Assembly: GCF_019977735.1 (NCBI RefSeq)
Contig: NZ_AP025020.1
Coordinates: 124,001-188,000, forward strand
DNA: 64,000 nucleotides
Reading direction: 5' to 3'
From: Calothrix sp. PCC 7716
Lineage (GTDB): Bacteria > Cyanobacteriota > Cyanobacteriia > Cyanobacteriales > Nostocaceae
Shown: piece by piece, positions 1 through 9,967 of the stretch
How positions within the stretch are numbered: position 1 is the stretch's first letter
Layout: the number at the start of each line of letters is the position of its first letter
The notes under the pieces: model-generated
Seen by the model: only the letters and a program-made list of their open reading frames with translations
What the model was told of the DNA's origin: nothing
The model's database searches: none
Made by a program: the position numbers and the translations under genes

Positions 1-1
1 A

Positions 2-3000
2 AAAAATGATTTATTTCCCAGTATTTTATTTTCTAGAACTACAGGCTCAGGAAATGGGGGAAATATAACAGTTAACACTCCAACGTTATCAGTTCAGGAT
101 GGCGCAAGGGTAGTTGCTGGAACTGGGGGTGCAGGCAAAGGTGGAAACTTGACTGTCAATGCTTCCGAGTCTGTGCAGATAAAAGGAGAGTCAACGAACG
201 GTCAATTTTTCATCGTAAGCGGTTTATTTACTGGAACTCAAGGAGCAGGAGACGCGGGTAATTTAACTGTTAACACACGTACTTTGTTAGTAGCAGATGG
301 CGCAAGTATTGATGCTAATACCTCTAGTGATGCAAAAGGCGGTAATTTAATAATTAATGCTTCTGAATATATCAGATTAACAGGAACTTCTGCAATTTCT
401 CCCACAAACTTTTTTAGTGGCTTGTTTGCTGACACTGAAGGTGTGGGAGATGGAGGTAATATAATAGTCACAACTCCGATATTGCAAATTCAAAATGGAG
501 CCATAATAAATACAAGTACCTCTGGTTCCGGCAAGGGAGGTAATTTACTTATTAATGCTTCAAAGGAAGTGGAACTTAGTGGTGATTTATTTAATATTAT
601 ATTTAGCCGCATTGCTTCTCAAGCGACTCGGACAGCAACAGGACAAGCTGGAGATTTAAGGATAAATACTTCTAATTTAAAAGTTCAGGACGGAGCGCAA
701 ATTTCAGTTGGTACTTTTGGTGCAGGAAAGGGTGGAAATTTAACTGTTAATGCAACAAAAGAAGTACAGCTAAATGGTATAATTGTTGATGGAAAAACCA
801 TTACTTGGAGTGGTTTATTTTCAGAAACGCAAGGAAGTGGAAATGCTGGAAATATAACTATTGAAACTCCTATATTACGAGTTCAGGATGGAGCGCGGAT
901 TGATGGAAGTACTCGTAGTGAAGGAAATGGTGGATTTTTAACTATTAATGCTTCTGAGTTAGTACAAATAACAGGTACTTCCTCTAAATCTCAACAGTCA
1001 AGTGCCTTATTAGCGCTCGCAAATGGTCTTTCCACAGGGAATGCAGGTAATTTGACAATTAGTACACCTATTTTGCTTATTCAGGATGGAGGAAATATAA
1101 ACGCAAGTACCTTTGGTTCTGGAAAAGGTGGTAATTTGACTGTTAATGCTTCTGAATCCCTACTTATTGACGGTCAAGGTGATGCTGGTATACGTACAAA
1201 TTCCATTGGTAAAGGAGATGCAGGCACCCTAACAATCAATGTGGGAGCATTAACTGTAAAAAATGGTGGGTATATTGAAACACTTACTAGTGACACAGGT
1301 AAGGGAGGTAATTTAAATGTAAATGCTTCCAAATTAGTCGAAATTACAGGTAGAAACAGCAGATTAATCACTGGAACCGTGGGTGAAGGAGATGCAGGTA
1401 ATTTAAAGATTACTACCCCTATATTAATTGTCAGCGATGTAGCCCAAGTAAGTACAAGTACTGTTAGTTCAGGGAAAGCTGGAAATTTGACTGTCGATGC
1501 TTCTGAATTTATCAAACTTATTGGTTCAACGCCTGATGGGAAATTCTCCAGTGGTTTATTCGCTAGAGCAAATGAAAACTCAACAGGAGATGCAGGAGAT
1601 TTAATGATTAAAACTCTTGTATTAATTATTCAGGATGGTGCAAGGGCGGAGACTGCCACTTTAGGTTCTGGCAAAGCAGGCAATCTAACAGTAGATGCTT
1701 CTAAAGAGGTGCAACTTATTGGTACAACTGCCCTTGGTATTAATGTTGGTGGTTTAGCAGCTTCAGCAAGAAAAGAAGGAACGGGAAATGCAGGCAATTT
1801 AACTGTAAATACTCCAATATTGTTAATCAAAGATGGGGCACAAATATCAACAGGTTCTTTTGGTGAGGGGAACGGAGCAACTTTAACTATTAATGCCTCT
1901 GAATCTGTGCAAGTTATTGGAAGCGGGAAAACTGGACCTCAACGACCTAGTGGTTTATTTTCCGTAGCAGAACAAAGTGGAAATGCAGGCAATTTAAACA
2001 TAAATACTCCAATTTTACTTGTCAAAGACGGAGGGACTGTTTCAGCAGGTAGTCGTGGTTCTGGTCAAGGTAACACCTTAACTATCAATGCGTCAAAGGA
2101 AGTGCAAGTAATTAACTTCGGTGGTTTATTTACCCAAGCAGAAAATACTGGTGATGCAGGTGATTTAATAATCAATACTCCCGTATTATTAGTTAAAGAT
2201 GGGGGTGTAGTATCAGCTTCTAGCTCTGGGAAAGGTCGTGCAGGTGACGTGGAAATTACAGCGGACAAGGTGGAATTACGCGGTGTACTCTCTGAAAACG
2301 GGCAAGCAAGTACTGTGAGGAGCTTAACAGTTGGGGAAAGTTCAACTGCTAAAGCTGGTGATATTACACTCAAAACTAGAATTTTAAACATCTTTGATAA
2401 TGCGACTATTTCAACAATTAGTCTTAATCAAGGTCAAGCAGGTAACATCAATATTCGTGCTGACGAACGTCTAAATGCGATAGATGGGAGTATTTTCACA
2501 GCTTCCCAAGAATCTTCTGGAGGTGCTGTAAATATCACATCTGGAGATATTCTTTTGTTTGGTAATAGTGATATTTCTACCTTTGTTTCTAGCGGCGCCG
2601 GAGGTGGCGGAGACATAAAACTTACAGCAAACTCTATTCTTGCTTTTGGTGACAGCGACATTTTCGCTTTTGCCCAAGACGGTAAAGGTGGTAACATCAC
2701 CTTTGATACACCAGCTTTCTTTGGACAAAATTACCGTCCTGCTCCCCCTGGTACTGACCCAATAACTTTAGACGGGAATAATCGAGTAGACATCAATGCC
2801 AGTGCAGCAGTATCTGGTGTAATTGTCCTACCAGATACAAGTTTTGTAAGAAATAACCTCGATGAACTTCCAGAAGACGCAATAAATACTAATGCACTGA
2901 TTGCCAATAGTTGTATCGCGCGCAGAAATCAACAAAATGGTTCCTTCTTCGTCACAGGTTCTGGTGGTTTACCCGCGCGTCCCAATGATGCTCCACTTCC

Positions 3001-3157
3001 TTCTTATTCTACGGGAGATGTGCAACCAGTCCCCACACAAGAATCAACAAAATTATCTACACAAAAAAGACGCTGGCAAATAGGCGACCCTGTTCTTGAA
3101 CCATCTGGAGTATACGAGCTACCAAATGGAAAACTTGCACTTGGTAAAGAATGTTGA
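2..3157 (+). CDS. TpsA-type giant surface exoprotein, C-terminal part (5' end outside window)
   Basis: The frame is open from the first bases of the window, so the N-terminus lies upstream; the TTG at 149 is only an internal codon. About 1,050 residues are visible. They are built from long degenerate repeats of roughly 65-75 residues, each with segments like GNAGNLTINTPILLVQDGA and GKGGNLTVNASESVQ. Such repeats are typical of right-handed beta-helix exoproteins of the filamentous haemagglutinin/S-layer-like class in cyanobacteria. The last ~110 residues (NNLDELPEDAINTNALIANSC through the C-terminal KEC) are nearly identical to those of the next three genes. A block before them (DIFAFAQDGKGGNITF, FFGQNYRPAPPGT) is shared only with the fourth gene. 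Secretion through the TpsB encoded at 12938 is inferred from synteny; the TPS domain itself lies outside the window. The ligand is unknown. Confidence 0.85.
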   Translation, partial: KNDLFPSILFSRTTGSGNGGNITVNTPTLSVQDGARVVAGTGGAGKGGNLTVNASESVQIKGESTNGQFFIVSGLFTGTQGAGDAGNLTVNTRTLLVADGASIDANTSSDAKGGNLIINASEYIRLTGTSAISPTNFFSGLFADTEGVGDGGNIIVTTPILQIQNGAIINTSTSGSGKGGNLLINASKEVELSGDLFNIIFSRIASQATRTATGQAGDLRINTSNLKVQDGAQISVGTFGAGKGGNLTVNATKEVQLNGIIVDGKTITWSGLFSETQGSGNAGNITIETPILRVQDGARIDGSTRSEGNGGFLTINASELVQITGTSSKSQQSSALLALANGLSTGNAGNLTISTPILLIQDGGNINASTFGSGKGGNLTVNASESLLIDGQGDAGIRTNSIGKGDAGTLTINVGALTVKNGGYIETLTSDTGKGGNLNVNASKLVEITGRNSRLITGTVGEGDAGNLKITTPILIVSDVAQVSTSTVSSGKAGNLTVDASEFIKLIGSTPDGKFSSGLFARANENSTGDAGDLMIKTLVLIIQDGARAETATLGSGKAGNLTVDASKEVQLIGTTALGINVGGLAASARKEGTGNAGNLTVNTPILLIKDGAQISTGSFGEGNGATLTINASESVQVIGSGKTGPQRPSGLFSVAEQSGNAGNLNINTPILLVKDGGTVSAGSRGSGQGNTLTINASKEVQVINFGGLFTQAENTGDAGDLIINTPVLLVKDGGVVSASSSGKGRAGDVEITADKVELRGVLSENGQASTVRSLTVGESSTAKAGDITLKTRILNIFDNATISTISLNQGQAGNINIRADERLNAIDGSIFTASQESSGGAVNITSGDILLFGNSDISTFVSSGAGGGGDIKLTANSILAFGDSDIFAFAQDGKGGNITFDTPAFFGQNYRPAPPGTDPITLDGNNRVDINASAAVSGVIVLPDTSFVRNNLDELPEDAINTNALIANSCIARRNQQNGSFFVTGSGGLPARPNDAPLPSYSTGDVQPVPTQESTKLSTQKRRWQIGDPVLEPSGVYELPNGKLALGKEC

Positions 3158-3183
3158 TTTATATAAAGGAGTTAGAAACTAAA

Positions 3184-6100
3184 GTGAAAACAACTGGCTG
3201 TGCTAATAATATTAAAAATTTAACTGTTTCATTTTTATTGGGTTGCGTAAGCGTAGCCTCACAAATTTTCTCATATTCATTTATAGCTCCTCAAAATCCA
3301 GCTTATGCTCAAAGCAATATAGTACCAGATAATACACTTGGTTCTGAAGCTTCTAGGGTAATACCTAACTTTAACAATACTCCCAACGAATTGATAACAG
3401 GTGGAGTGCAACGGGGACAAAATTTATTTCACAGCTTTCGAGAGTTTAATGTTGGTGAAAATCGAGGCGCCTATTTTCTTGTTTTCGACCCAAGCATTCA
3501 GAACATTTTGGCGCGAGTGACGGGAAGTAACCGTTCTGAGATTTTGGGTATATTAGGTACTATTCAAGCGTTAGATAATAACTTTGCTCCTTCAAACGCT
3601 AATCTGTTTATTATAAATCCTAATGGAATTATCTTTGGAGAAAATGCTAGATTAAATGTGGGTGGTTCCTTCGTGGCAACTACTGCAAACGAGGTACAAT
3701 TTAATAATCTTGGTTCTTTTAGTACCTCTTCTGGTCAACCCTCTCAAGCTTTAACGGTTAATCCCTCAGCATTTTTATTCAATCAAATAGCTTCTCAGCC
3801 AATTAATTCAATAGAGAGCAGAGCCTTTTTATCAGTTCCAGAATCAAAAAGTTTATTATTGCTTGGTGGAAATATATCTTCAAAACCTACTGAAACAGGA
3901 GGAATATTACTTAGTGGAGGAAGATTACGAGCATCTGGGGGAAATATTGAATTGGGAGGTTTAGCGGGAGTCGGAAATGTTGGCTTAAATTTCACTGGTA
4001 CTGGCTTAACTTTAAAATACCCAACTGATGTTCCTCAAATAGATGTAACATTGCGAGATTTGGCTGAAGTTGATGTTACCTCCGGAGGTGGTGGTATTAT
4101 CGCAATAAATGCTAGTAACATTAATGTTTTTGATGGAAGCGATATTTGTGCAGGTATCGGAGCAACTGACACCTGTGGAAGCCAAGCTGTAAATTTCGGA
4201 GCAATAGGTAGACAAGCAGGTAATATAACGCTTAAAGCTATAGAAACAGTCAATATTTCTGGCAGTGGAAGCACAGTTGAAAATGATGTAAATCCAGGCG
4301 CCGCCGGTAATGCTGGAGACATAAATATTCAAGCTAAATCAGTTTTTTTAAGTGATGGAGGCTTCCTAAGAAATAACACATTTGGTCAGGGAAATGGCGG
4401 AAATATAGTAATTAGCGCACAAGATAGCGTTTCCTTCAATCAAGGGGGTATTCGTAGCCGGGTTCAGCAAGGTGGAGTGGGAAAAGGAGGAAATATTCGT
4501 ATATTTACTGGTTCGCTAGAACTATTAAATGGCTCCCAATTAAGTTCCGCAACTTTTGGTCAGGGGAATGCAGGTAATATAGTAATCGAGGCGCCAAAAG
4601 GAATATTGATAGAAGGAAGAGTAGAAGATACAAGAAGTGCATTTAGCGGTGTTTTTAGTACAGCAGAAGATAATGCTGTGGGTTCAGGGGGAAATATTGA
4701 TATCCAAACAAGCACCTTGCAAATGCAAAATCTCGCTGCAATATCAAGCGATACAGAAGTAACAGGCGATGCAGGAAATATCAATATTCGGGCACAAAAT
4801 ATTACTATAATTGGTGGAGGTGCCCCCTTTGCTAGTACGGGAATTGTAAGCCGTGTACTTTTTCGCGGTTTTGGTCTAGGTGGCAATATAGACATTGACA
4901 CAGGGACTCTACAACTTTTAAATGGAGCAGAAATTTCTACTGGTGTCGTCGGTGTCGGAATTTCTGGAGATGTGAGAATTAAAGCGCAAGCAATCACTCT
5001 TGCAAAAACTAATTCCGATGAGATAATCGAGGAATTACAAGGTTCTCGAATTTCTTCTAACTTGGGAGTTTCCGGACGACTCATAGGTGAGAATGATACT
5101 GTTACCCGTTTCGGTGTTGGTAGAGCTGGAAATGTAGACATTAAAACTGAAACTCTTACATTACGGGATGAAGCCAGAATTAATGCATCAACATTAGGAG
5201 ATGGAGATGCGGGGAACGTCAGCATAATTGCCAAGGATATTGACTTTGATGATAGCAGTTTATTGTTTAGTGCTAGTTTTGAATTCGGCAATGCTGGTGA
5301 CATTAATATTGAAACAGGTTCTTTACGCTTAAGTAACGGTTCCCAATTACTCGCCTTTACCGAAGGGAGAGGAATAGCAGGCAATATTCGTATTACGGCA
5401 AAGGATACAGTTGAAATCCAAGGTTCTAATTTGGTAGGTGAACCTCTTCCCAGTGCCCTATTTACAGATAATGATACCGATTCTGATGGCGTTGGCGGTA
5501 ACATCACCGTAACAGCACAACGTTTTCGTATTGCCGATGGTGCAATTGTAGATGCCCGTACCCGAAATCAAAATAAGGGAGGGGACGTTACCATCAATAC
5601 TAATGTTTTTGAAGCTTTCAGGGGTGGACAAATAATTACAACTAGCCAAGGAAGTGGAAAATCAGGCACTATTTTCATTAACGCTGATCAAAGACTTCAG
5701 ATTGATGGTATAAATCCTGATTATGCTAACCGTCGTGCCCAATTTGACAACCGTGTTGGTGCTGTTGATGCCGCTAGCGGCTTATTTGTACTCTCTCAAG
5801 CCAATGGCAGTGCTGGCGATATATTTGTGAATACTCCCAATATCCAACTTGATAACGGGGGTAAAATAAACGCTGAGTCCAATACCACAGATGGAGGGAA
5901 TATAACTTTAAACGTTCAAAACCTGTTATTTTTGCGTCGTAATAGTTCTATTTCCGCGACTGCTGGTATCGCTCAAACTACAGGTAATGGTGGAAACATC
6001 AATATCAACTCAAAATTCATTATTGCCATTCCCAAAGAAAATAGTGATATTAAAGCCAATGCCTTTGAAGGTAACGGGGGCAGAGTTCAAATTAACACTC

Positions 6101-6528
6101 AAGGAATATTTGGAACAGAATTTCGTCCTCAAGAAACAAACGAAAGCGATATTACTGCTAGTTCAAGATTTGGTATTTCTGGCATTGTTAATATCAACTC
6201 TTTTGATGATAGTGCTATCCGAAACAACCTCAATGAACTTCCAGAAGATGCGATTAATACTAATGCACTGATTGCAAATAGTTGTATCGCGCGCAGAAAT
6301 CAACAAAATGGTTCTTTCTTCGTTACAGGTTCTGGTGGTTTACCCGCGCGTCCTAGCGATGCTCCCCTCCCTTCCTATTCTACAGGAGATGTACAACCAG
6401 TTTCTACAGAAGAAACAACAAAATTATCTATACAAAAAAGACGCTGGCAAATAGGCGACCCTGTTATTGAACCATCTGGAGTATACGAGCTACCGAATGG
6501 GAAGCTTGCACTTGGTAAAGAATGTTGA
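3184..6528 (+). CDS. TpsA-type exoprotein with N-terminal TPS (haemagglutination activity) domain
   Basis: The start chosen is GTG 3184, about 12 nt after AAAGGAG. The in-frame ATG at 3151 overlaps the previous stop codon but has no ribosome binding site. The ~1,114-residue product begins with a signal peptide (hydrophobic core SFLLGCVSVASQIFSYSFIA, cleavage near AYA-Q). A TPS secretion domain follows (about residues 35-170) with ITGGVQRGQNLFHSF, RVTGSNRSEILG and NLFIINPNGIIFGENA. The rest is beta-helix-type repeat and then the conserved C-terminal cassette ending in KEC. Family knowledge: TpsA proteins cross the inner membrane by Sec and the outer membrane through a TpsB partner recognising the N-terminal domain. 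The 26-nt gap and shared leader suggest co-transcription with its neighbours. Adhesion or matrix function is inferred. Confidence 0.92.
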   Translation: MKTTGCANNIKNLTVSFLLGCVSVASQIFSYSFIAPQNPAYAQSNIVPDNTLGSEASRVIPNFNNTPNELITGGVQRGQNLFHSFREFNVGENRGAYFLVFDPSIQNILARVTGSNRSEILGILGTIQALDNNFAPSNANLFIINPNGIIFGENARLNVGGSFVATTANEVQFNNLGSFSTSSGQPSQALTVNPSAFLFNQIASQPINSIESRAFLSVPESKSLLLLGGNISSKPTETGGILLSGGRLRASGGNIELGGLAGVGNVGLNFTGTGLTLKYPTDVPQIDVTLRDLAEVDVTSGGGGIIAINASNINVFDGSDICAGIGATDTCGSQAVNFGAIGRQAGNITLKAIETVNISGSGSTVENDVNPGAAGNAGDINIQAKSVFLSDGGFLRNNTFGQGNGGNIVISAQDSVSFNQGGIRSRVQQGGVGKGGNIRIFTGSLELLNGSQLSSATFGQGNAGNIVIEAPKGILIEGRVEDTRSAFSGVFSTAEDNAVGSGGNIDIQTSTLQMQNLAAISSDTEVTGDAGNINIRAQNITIIGGGAPFASTGIVSRVLFRGFGLGGNIDIDTGTLQLLNGAEISTGVVGVGISGDVRIKAQAITLAKTNSDEIIEELQGSRISSNLGVSGRLIGENDTVTRFGVGRAGNVDIKTETLTLRDEARINASTLGDGDAGNVSIIAKDIDFDDSSLLFSASFEFGNAGDINIETGSLRLSNGSQLLAFTEGRGIAGNIRITAKDTVEIQGSNLVGEPLPSALFTDNDTDSDGVGGNITVTAQRFRIADGAIVDARTRNQNKGGDVTINTNVFEAFRGGQIITTSQGSGKSGTIFINADQRLQIDGINPDYANRRAQFDNRVGAVDAASGLFVLSQANGSAGDIFVNTPNIQLDNGGKINAESNTTDGGNITLNVQNLLFLRRNSSISATAGIAQTTGNGGNININSKFIIAIPKENSDIKANAFEGNGGRVQINTQGIFGTEFRPQETNESDITASSRFGISGIVNINSFDDSAIRNNLNELPEDAINTNALIANSCIARRNQQNGSFFVTGSGGLPARPSDAPLPSYSTGDVQPVSTEETTKLSIQKRRWQIGDPVIEPSGVYELPNGKLALGKEC

Positions 6529-6554
6529 TTTATATAAAGGAGCTAGAAACTAAA

Positions 6555-9500
6555 GTGAAAACAAATGGCTGGGCGAATAATATTAAAAATTTAAATGTTT
6601 CATTTTTATTAAGCTGCGTAAGCGTAACCTCACAAATTTTATTATCTTCATTTATAGCTCCTCAACATTTAGCCTATGCTCAAAGTAATATAGTACCGGA
6701 TAATACACTTGATTCAGAAGCTTCTGAGGTAATACCTAACTTTAATAATACTCCTAACGAATTGATTACAGGTGGAGCGCAACGGGGACAAAATTTATTT
6801 CACAGTTTTCAAGAATTTAACGTTAGTGAAAATCGAGGCGCCTATTTTCTTGTTTTCGACCCAAGCATTCAGAATATTTTGGCGAGGGTGACGGGAAGTA
6901 GTCGCTCAGAGATTTTGGGAACTTTAGGAACTCGTCAAGTAATTAATGGTAATTTTTTTCATTCCAATGCTAACCTATTTTTGATGAATCCCAATGGTAT
7001 TATTTTTGGGGAAAATGCTAGTCTAGACCTTGGTGCCTCTTTTGTGGCAACAACCGCTAACGGGGTTCAGTTTGGAAATCAAGGAAATTTTAGTACAACA
7101 AATACCCAGGCACCAGAGGTGTTAACTATTAATCCATCGGCTTTATTGTTCAATCAAATTAATCAAAACACAGATATTCAAAACAATGCTAGTTTGTCAG
7201 TTAGTGAAGGTATGAGTTTGCTGCTGGTAGGTGGTAACGTCAACAGCAATGGTGGAAGATTATTTGCACCTGGTGGACGAGTTGAGTTGGGAGGTTTGAC
7301 GGAAAAGGGAAATATTGAAATTCAAAAAGACGGTAATATTTTCAGTTTGAATTTCCCGAACCAAGTGCAGCGCGGTAATCTATCGCTGAATAATAGCGCT
7401 GAGGTAAATGTGGTTTCTGCTGGAGGAGGTAGTATTGCTTTTAATTCTAAAAATATAGATATTTTGGGAAGAAGTCAGATTTTTGCGGGAATTAATAATC
7501 CTTTGATAAATTCTGAGACTGTTGCAGGTAACATTAACCTCAATGCAACGGAAGCAATCAAAGTAGAACAAGACAGCTTTATAGGAAATTTAGTTGCTTC
7601 TGGTAAGGGAGGTGATATTAATATCAACGCAAACACCTTCTCTATATTTGGAAGCATTGTAACTGCCATAATATTTGGAGAAGGTAATGGAGGAAATTTA
7701 ACAATAAATACCCAAGATTTGCTTATGCGTAATGGTGCAAGAGTTAGTGCAGACACATTCGGTATAGGTAATAGTGGAAATTTAAATGTTAATGCCTCCA
7801 ATAGTGTCAAAGTAATTGGTGTAACAGGTAATGACATTCGTAGTACTTTAGCAACTCAGGCAGTTCAAGGGTCAGATGGAAATGCAGGAGCTTTAACAAT
7901 TAATACTAAAGACTTGCTTGTGCAAGATGGAGGGCAAATAAGTGCTGGTACATTTGCTGCGGGGAATGGAGGTCAATTAATTATAAACGCTACTAATAGT
8001 GTGCATGTGCTTGGTTCATCTGGCTTATTTGCTGCTGCTGAAAGAAATTCAACAGGTAACTCAGGAGATTTAACAATTACAACTAAAGAATTATTATTAA
8101 GTGATAATGCACGAGTTAGTGTAGCTATGCGTGGTGTTGGGAAAGCAGGAAATTTAACTATTAATGCTCAAAACATATTATTAAATAATGGGTCGCAGGT
8201 TTCTGCTGGACTTTTTGGGTCTGGAAGGGGAGGAAACTTAATTGTAAATGCTGAGGAAGTACAATTAATTGGTCGCTCTGATGATGCTCGTTTTAGTAGT
8301 GGGTTATTTGTTAGTACTGACTTTGATTCAGTTGGCGATGCAGGAGACTTGACAATCAACACCCACAATTTACTTGTGCGGGATGGAGCATTGATTGGGG
8401 CTGACACATTTGGTAGAGGTAACGGAGGTAATTTAACTGTAAATGCCTCCGGCAAAATTGAACTAATTGGTACATCTATTGATGGTCGTTTTGGTAGCGG
8501 CTTATTTGCTCAACAGAACAGAAGGGATGGAATTGGAAATGCAGGTGTGTTGAAGGTTAACACCCAAAATTTAATAGTTCGAGATGGCGCGCAGGTAAGC
8601 ACTGCTACATTTGGTGCTGGTAGAGGAGGTAATTTAACTATTAATGTTTCAGGAAAAGTCGAATTGATTGGTAGGAGGGCAGACAATAGTTCCCCCAGTG
8701 GCTTAATTTCTGCTGCTGCACAAGGTTCTACTGGTGATGCAGGTGATTTGACAATTAACGCCGAAGATTTACTTATACGTGATGGAGCAGAGGTAATTAC
8801 AGCAACAGTTGGCGCAGGTAAAGGAGGAAATTTAACAATTAATACCTCGGGTAAAGTCGAGGTTATTGGTCAGTCTGCTGATAATCTTTATAGCTCTGCT
8901 TTGCGTACTTCTGTTGGTTCAGGTGCAAAAGGAAATGCAGGAAACTTGATAATTAACACTAACGAATTATTTGTGCGGAACGGTTCACAAATAAGTGTTG
9001 GGGTTTTTGGGGCGGGGAAAGGGGGAAATTTGATTGTAAATGCAAGACATAAGGTAGAAATTACAGAAGAATCTATTAATAGAGTTTTTGATACTGGATT
9101 ATTTGGTCAAACAGAGCCAGGTACTACCGGAGATGCTGGCGATTTGACAATTAACACCCCTGAGTTACTTGTAGAAAATGGTGCTGGTATATCCGTACAA
9201 AGCTTTGGAACAGGCAATGCAGGTATTTTAACTATTAATGCAGGCTCTATACGCCTAAATAATAATGCTCTTATCACTGCCAACACCCAAAGTGTTAATA
9301 ATAATCCAAACCGAGAACAAGCAACAATCAACCTCAACACAGAAAATTTACTTCTCCGTCGCAACAGCAACATCACCACCAATGCTCAAGGTGAAAATGT
9401 CATTGGTGGCAACATTAACATCAATACAAAATCTTTAATTGCCTTAGAAAACAGCGACATCAGTGCTAATTCTACTGACTTTCGCGGTGGGCGCGTTTCT

Positions 9501-9941
9501 ATAACTGCGCGAACTATCTTTGGAACCCAAGCCCGCAACACCCGAACTTCAGAAAGTGACATCACAGCAACGGGTGCAACACCTGAACTTGTTGGTACAA
9601 CTGAAATTAACTCTCCCGATAACAGCTCAATCCGAAACAACCTTGATGAACTTCCAGAAGACGCAATAAATACTAATGCACTGATTGCTAATAGTTGTAT
9701 CGCACGTAGAAATCAACAAAACGGTTCCTTCTTCGTCACAGGTTCCGGTGGTTTACCCGCGCGTCCAAGCGATGCTCCTCTTCCTTCCTATTCCACGGGA
9801 GATGTGCAACCAGTCCCTACAGAAGAATCAACAAAATTATCTACACAAAAACGACACTGGCAAATTGGCGACCCTGTTATTGAACCATCTGGAGTATATG
9901 AGCTACCGAATGGAAAACTTGTACTTGGTAAAGAATGTTGA
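6555..9941 (+). CDS. TpsA-type exoprotein with N-terminal TPS domain (third tandem copy)
   Basis: GTG 6555 is used as the start, with AAAGGAG about 12 nt upstream exactly as in the neighbouring copies; an in-frame ATG at 6522 is less likely. The ~1,128-residue protein has a signal peptide ending near AYAQS. Its TPS domain carries RGQNLFHSFQEFN, RVTGSSRSEILGTLGT and NLFLMNPNGIIFGENA. At least eight long repeats follow, with GGNLTVNASGKVELIG-like segments alternating with LLVRDGAQISTATFG-like segments and SSGLF spacers. The C-terminal cassette (NNLDELPEDAINTN, NSCIARRNQQ, terminal KEC) is almost identical to the other copies, while the repeats differ. That mosaic suggests recombination between copies. 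Secreted by the same TpsB, by inference. Confidence 0.92.
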   Translation: MKTNGWANNIKNLNVSFLLSCVSVTSQILLSSFIAPQHLAYAQSNIVPDNTLDSEASEVIPNFNNTPNELITGGAQRGQNLFHSFQEFNVSENRGAYFLVFDPSIQNILARVTGSSRSEILGTLGTRQVINGNFFHSNANLFLMNPNGIIFGENASLDLGASFVATTANGVQFGNQGNFSTTNTQAPEVLTINPSALLFNQINQNTDIQNNASLSVSEGMSLLLVGGNVNSNGGRLFAPGGRVELGGLTEKGNIEIQKDGNIFSLNFPNQVQRGNLSLNNSAEVNVVSAGGGSIAFNSKNIDILGRSQIFAGINNPLINSETVAGNINLNATEAIKVEQDSFIGNLVASGKGGDININANTFSIFGSIVTAIIFGEGNGGNLTINTQDLLMRNGARVSADTFGIGNSGNLNVNASNSVKVIGVTGNDIRSTLATQAVQGSDGNAGALTINTKDLLVQDGGQISAGTFAAGNGGQLIINATNSVHVLGSSGLFAAAERNSTGNSGDLTITTKELLLSDNARVSVAMRGVGKAGNLTINAQNILLNNGSQVSAGLFGSGRGGNLIVNAEEVQLIGRSDDARFSSGLFVSTDFDSVGDAGDLTINTHNLLVRDGALIGADTFGRGNGGNLTVNASGKIELIGTSIDGRFGSGLFAQQNRRDGIGNAGVLKVNTQNLIVRDGAQVSTATFGAGRGGNLTINVSGKVELIGRRADNSSPSGLISAAAQGSTGDAGDLTINAEDLLIRDGAEVITATVGAGKGGNLTINTSGKVEVIGQSADNLYSSALRTSVGSGAKGNAGNLIINTNELFVRNGSQISVGVFGAGKGGNLIVNARHKVEITEESINRVFDTGLFGQTEPGTTGDAGDLTINTPELLVENGAGISVQSFGTGNAGILTINAGSIRLNNNALITANTQSVNNNPNREQATINLNTENLLLRRNSNITTNAQGENVIGGNININTKSLIALENSDISANSTDFRGGRVSITARTIFGTQARNTRTSESDITATGATPELVGTTEINSPDNSSIRNNLDELPEDAINTNALIANSCIARRNQQNGSFFVTGSGGLPARPSDAPLPSYSTGDVQPVPTEESTKLSTQKRHWQIGDPVIEPSGVYELPNGKLVLGKEC

Positions 9942-9967
9942 TTTATATAAAGGAGTTAGAAACTAAA

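Noticed and set aside
238-5507. Long antisense open frames inside the exoprotein genes
   Set aside because: They mirror the repetitive beta-helix coding sequence, are rich in Pro/Ser/Leu of low complexity and have no ribosome binding sites.
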